Part shown: positions 6,205 through 7,021 of the stretch, piece by piece
How the letters are laid out: each line of letters begins with the position of its first letter
Position numbering within the stretch: position 1 is the first letter of the stretch
Notes under the pieces: model-generated
Told to the model about the DNA's origin: nothing
Databases searched by the model: none
The model's input: only the letters and a program-made list of their open reading frames with translations
Source of the DNA: JBMNUL01 sp050946255
GTDB lineage: Bacteria; Actinomycetota; Coriobacteriia; Coriobacteriales; CADBOM01
Direction of reading: 5' to 3'
DNA length: 7,021 bases
Assembly: GCA_050946255.1 (NCBI GenBank)
Contig: JBMNUL010000134.1
Coordinates: forward strand, 1 to 7,021
Program-made: the position numbers and the translations under genes

Positions 6205-6474
6205 TCGTAGCTCCAAATCCGTAATCCCAATCCAGAGCGAAAAACTCATGCGCTCCAATCCTAGCTGAACTCCAAGCCATCCCAAATCAAAGGGGCCTGT
6301 TCGCCGCATGGCGATCCAGACCCCATTGTCTTGCATTTTCAACCAATCTGGAACTTCTGTTCCGACGAGCAGCACGGTTTCCCAACTTGCCCTGTGGAGA
6401 AACCAGGAAACTATCTGCCAGCCTCGGCATTCAGCTCCAAACGACGTCCCAAACAACCTAGAACGCCTGGTCAT
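6175..6474 (-). CDS. Doubtful small hypothetical ORF (99 codons)
   Basis: An ATG at 6474 has a possible GAGG ribosome site 5 nt upstream and begins 36 bp after the cytochrome b stop, as a co-transcribed gene would. The protein is rich in Trp (nine residues) and Arg, has no recognised domain, signal peptide or clear membrane span, and its last residues (IRNAARVWA) are encoded by the tandem repeat. Codon choice is less biased than in the neighbouring genes. It may be a chance frame or a decayed remnant. Confidence 0.2.
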   Translation of the reverse strand: MTRRSRLFGTSFGAECRGWQIVSWFLHRASWETVLLVGTEVPDWLKMQDNGVWIAMRRTGPFDLGWLGVQLGLERMSFSLWIGITDLELRIRNAARVWA

Positions 6475-6510
6475 CTCGACCTCAAGCTCTCCCTTTGCCC
6501 ATCAGGCCCA

Positions 6511-7021
6511 TCAAGAAGACTCCTGAGTCTCCTGAGTCTCCTCATCAGCCCTAGAAGCATTGAAGAGATCCTCTATCTCCTCCTTGGACATGAGCTTGCC
6601 ACCGACGACAGGGCTGTTGTCCTCCCCGATCACCTTTCCATTGGTTGGATCGACGACGAGGCCGGGGCTCTCCTTGTGAATGAACATGAGCTTTACGGGA
6701 GCAGTTCCCTCCACAGTGGCAAGGTAGATGTGGATGATGATGAAGATGATGAACAGCCACATCAGGAAGTAGTGGACGATCCTCACTCCCATGGGGCCAC
6801 CGAGGAAATCGGTAATGGCCTCGAACATTGGCCAAACAGAAGTGGGACCCCACATGGAGAATCCGGTAAGACCCGAGCAGATGAGCAAGATCGGGATCAG
6901 GAAATACGAAAGCTTCTGTGGAGAACCGTACTTCGTGCTGATAGGATGCTTCTTCTTGATGAACAGGTAGTACTTCATCCAAGGGCCGAACTGGTGCCTG
7001 TTGACCTTGGATGGCAGGAAG
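6511..7021 (-). CDS. [NiFe]-hydrogenase b-type cytochrome subunit (HyaC/HydC-like), partial at 5' end
   Basis: The frame is open through the right edge (14 codons upstream of the internal ATG at 6978), so the N-terminus with its first membrane helices and further haem ligands lies outside. The visible 169 residues show the family pattern: YYLFIKKKHPISTKYGSPQKL, then a transmembrane helix (about LSYFLIPILLICSGLTGFSMW), a loop, and a final helix VRIVHYFLMWLFIIFIIIHIYLA. Its two histidines, 14 residues apart (first encoded at 6772-6774), match haem b ligand positions. The protein anchors the periplasm-facing hydrogenase and passes electrons to the quinone pool. An unusual cytoplasmic tail of about 55 residues follows, containing KLMSKEEIEDLFNAS and ending in an acidic TQETQE run encoded by a 9-nt tandem duplication. 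Small and large hydrogenase subunits are expected just upstream. Confidence 0.92.
   Translation of the reverse strand, partial: FLPSKVNRHQFGPWMKYYLFIKKKHPISTKYGSPQKLSYFLIPILLICSGLTGFSMWGPTSVWPMFEAITDFLGGPMGVRIVHYFLMWLFIIFIIIHIYLATVEGTAPVKLMFIHKESPGLVVDPTNGKVIGEDNSPVVGGKLMSKEEIEDLFNASRADEETQETQESS
6522..6539 (-). repeat. Two tandem copies of a 9-nt repeat at the cytochrome b C-terminus
   Basis: CCTGAGTCT occurs at 6522-6530 and directly again at 6531-6539 (plus-strand reading). On the coding strand it gives the repeated Thr-Gln-Glu near the end of the cytochrome. As a multiple of three it keeps the frame, so copy number changes would only lengthen or shorten the acidic tail. Confidence 0.8.

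Larger units (their letters stand above)
6045..6510 (-). other. 466-bp stretch within the hydrogenase operon without a convincing gene
   Basis: The interval separates the cytochrome b stop from the protease start. Its left 160 bp hold a degenerate tandem repeat (annotated separately) and its right part a doubtful 99-codon ORF. Variants of (G/A)TTTGG(G)AGC on the minus strand are scattered elsewhere too, for example at 6454-6434 (two copies about 12 bp apart) and around 6218, 6259 and 6285. No clear promoter, terminator or RNA gene was seen. Such a gap is long for an operon whose next two genes overlap. Confidence 0.6.

Overview
The window looks like chromosome of an anaerobic, hydrogen-metabolising bacterium. 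The main clues are a membrane-anchored [NiFe]-hydrogenase cytochrome b with its maturation protease, a COG1313-type radical SAM enzyme, an Mrp/NBP35 ATPase of the type common in gut Clostridia and Coriobacteriia, and a multi-cysteine flavodoxin-family reductase. Shine-Dalgarno sequences precede most starts and a lipoprotein signal peptide is present, so I favour a bacterium. Class Coriobacteriia (Eggerthella-like) is my best guess, made from remembered family resemblance and not from any search. No RNA genes, insertion sequences, CRISPR arrays or phage genes were seen.

Layout from left to right. Positions 1-1503 (minus) hold a probable two-gene operon: an Mrp-type Fe-S carrier ATPase followed after 30 bp by a flavodoxin-family reductase cut by the left edge. 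Positions 1694-3064 (minus) encode an acidic lipoprotein whose central ~205 residues follow a strict five-residue periodicity, about 41 pentads with one phase slip, which predicts a beta-solenoid rod. A 47-bp divergent gap follows, carrying a perfect 7-bp inverted repeat that contains the lipoprotein Shine-Dalgarno. Positions 3112-4476 (plus, the only plus-strand gene) encode a Hanks-type Ser/Thr kinase with one transmembrane helix and a short exported tail. Its 3' end overlaps the convergent radical SAM gene by 32 bp.

Positions 4445-7021 (minus) are the downstream end of a hydrogenase operon. In transcription order it holds the b-type cytochrome subunit (5' part outside the window), a 466-bp stretch without a convincing gene, the HyaD/HybD-type endopeptidase that processes the hydrogenase large subunit, and a radical SAM protein whose start overlaps the protease stop by 11 nt. 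The structural hydrogenase genes are expected just beyond the right edge.

The most interesting parts are three. First, the kinase and solenoid lipoprotein form a tight divergent pair that could be a cell-surface signalling module. Second, the hydrogenase operon gap contains contiguous, degenerate ~36-nt tandem repeats, each beginning (A/G)TTTGG(G)AGC or a close variant. Third, the radical SAM enzyme of unknown function is physically coupled to the hydrogenase protease.
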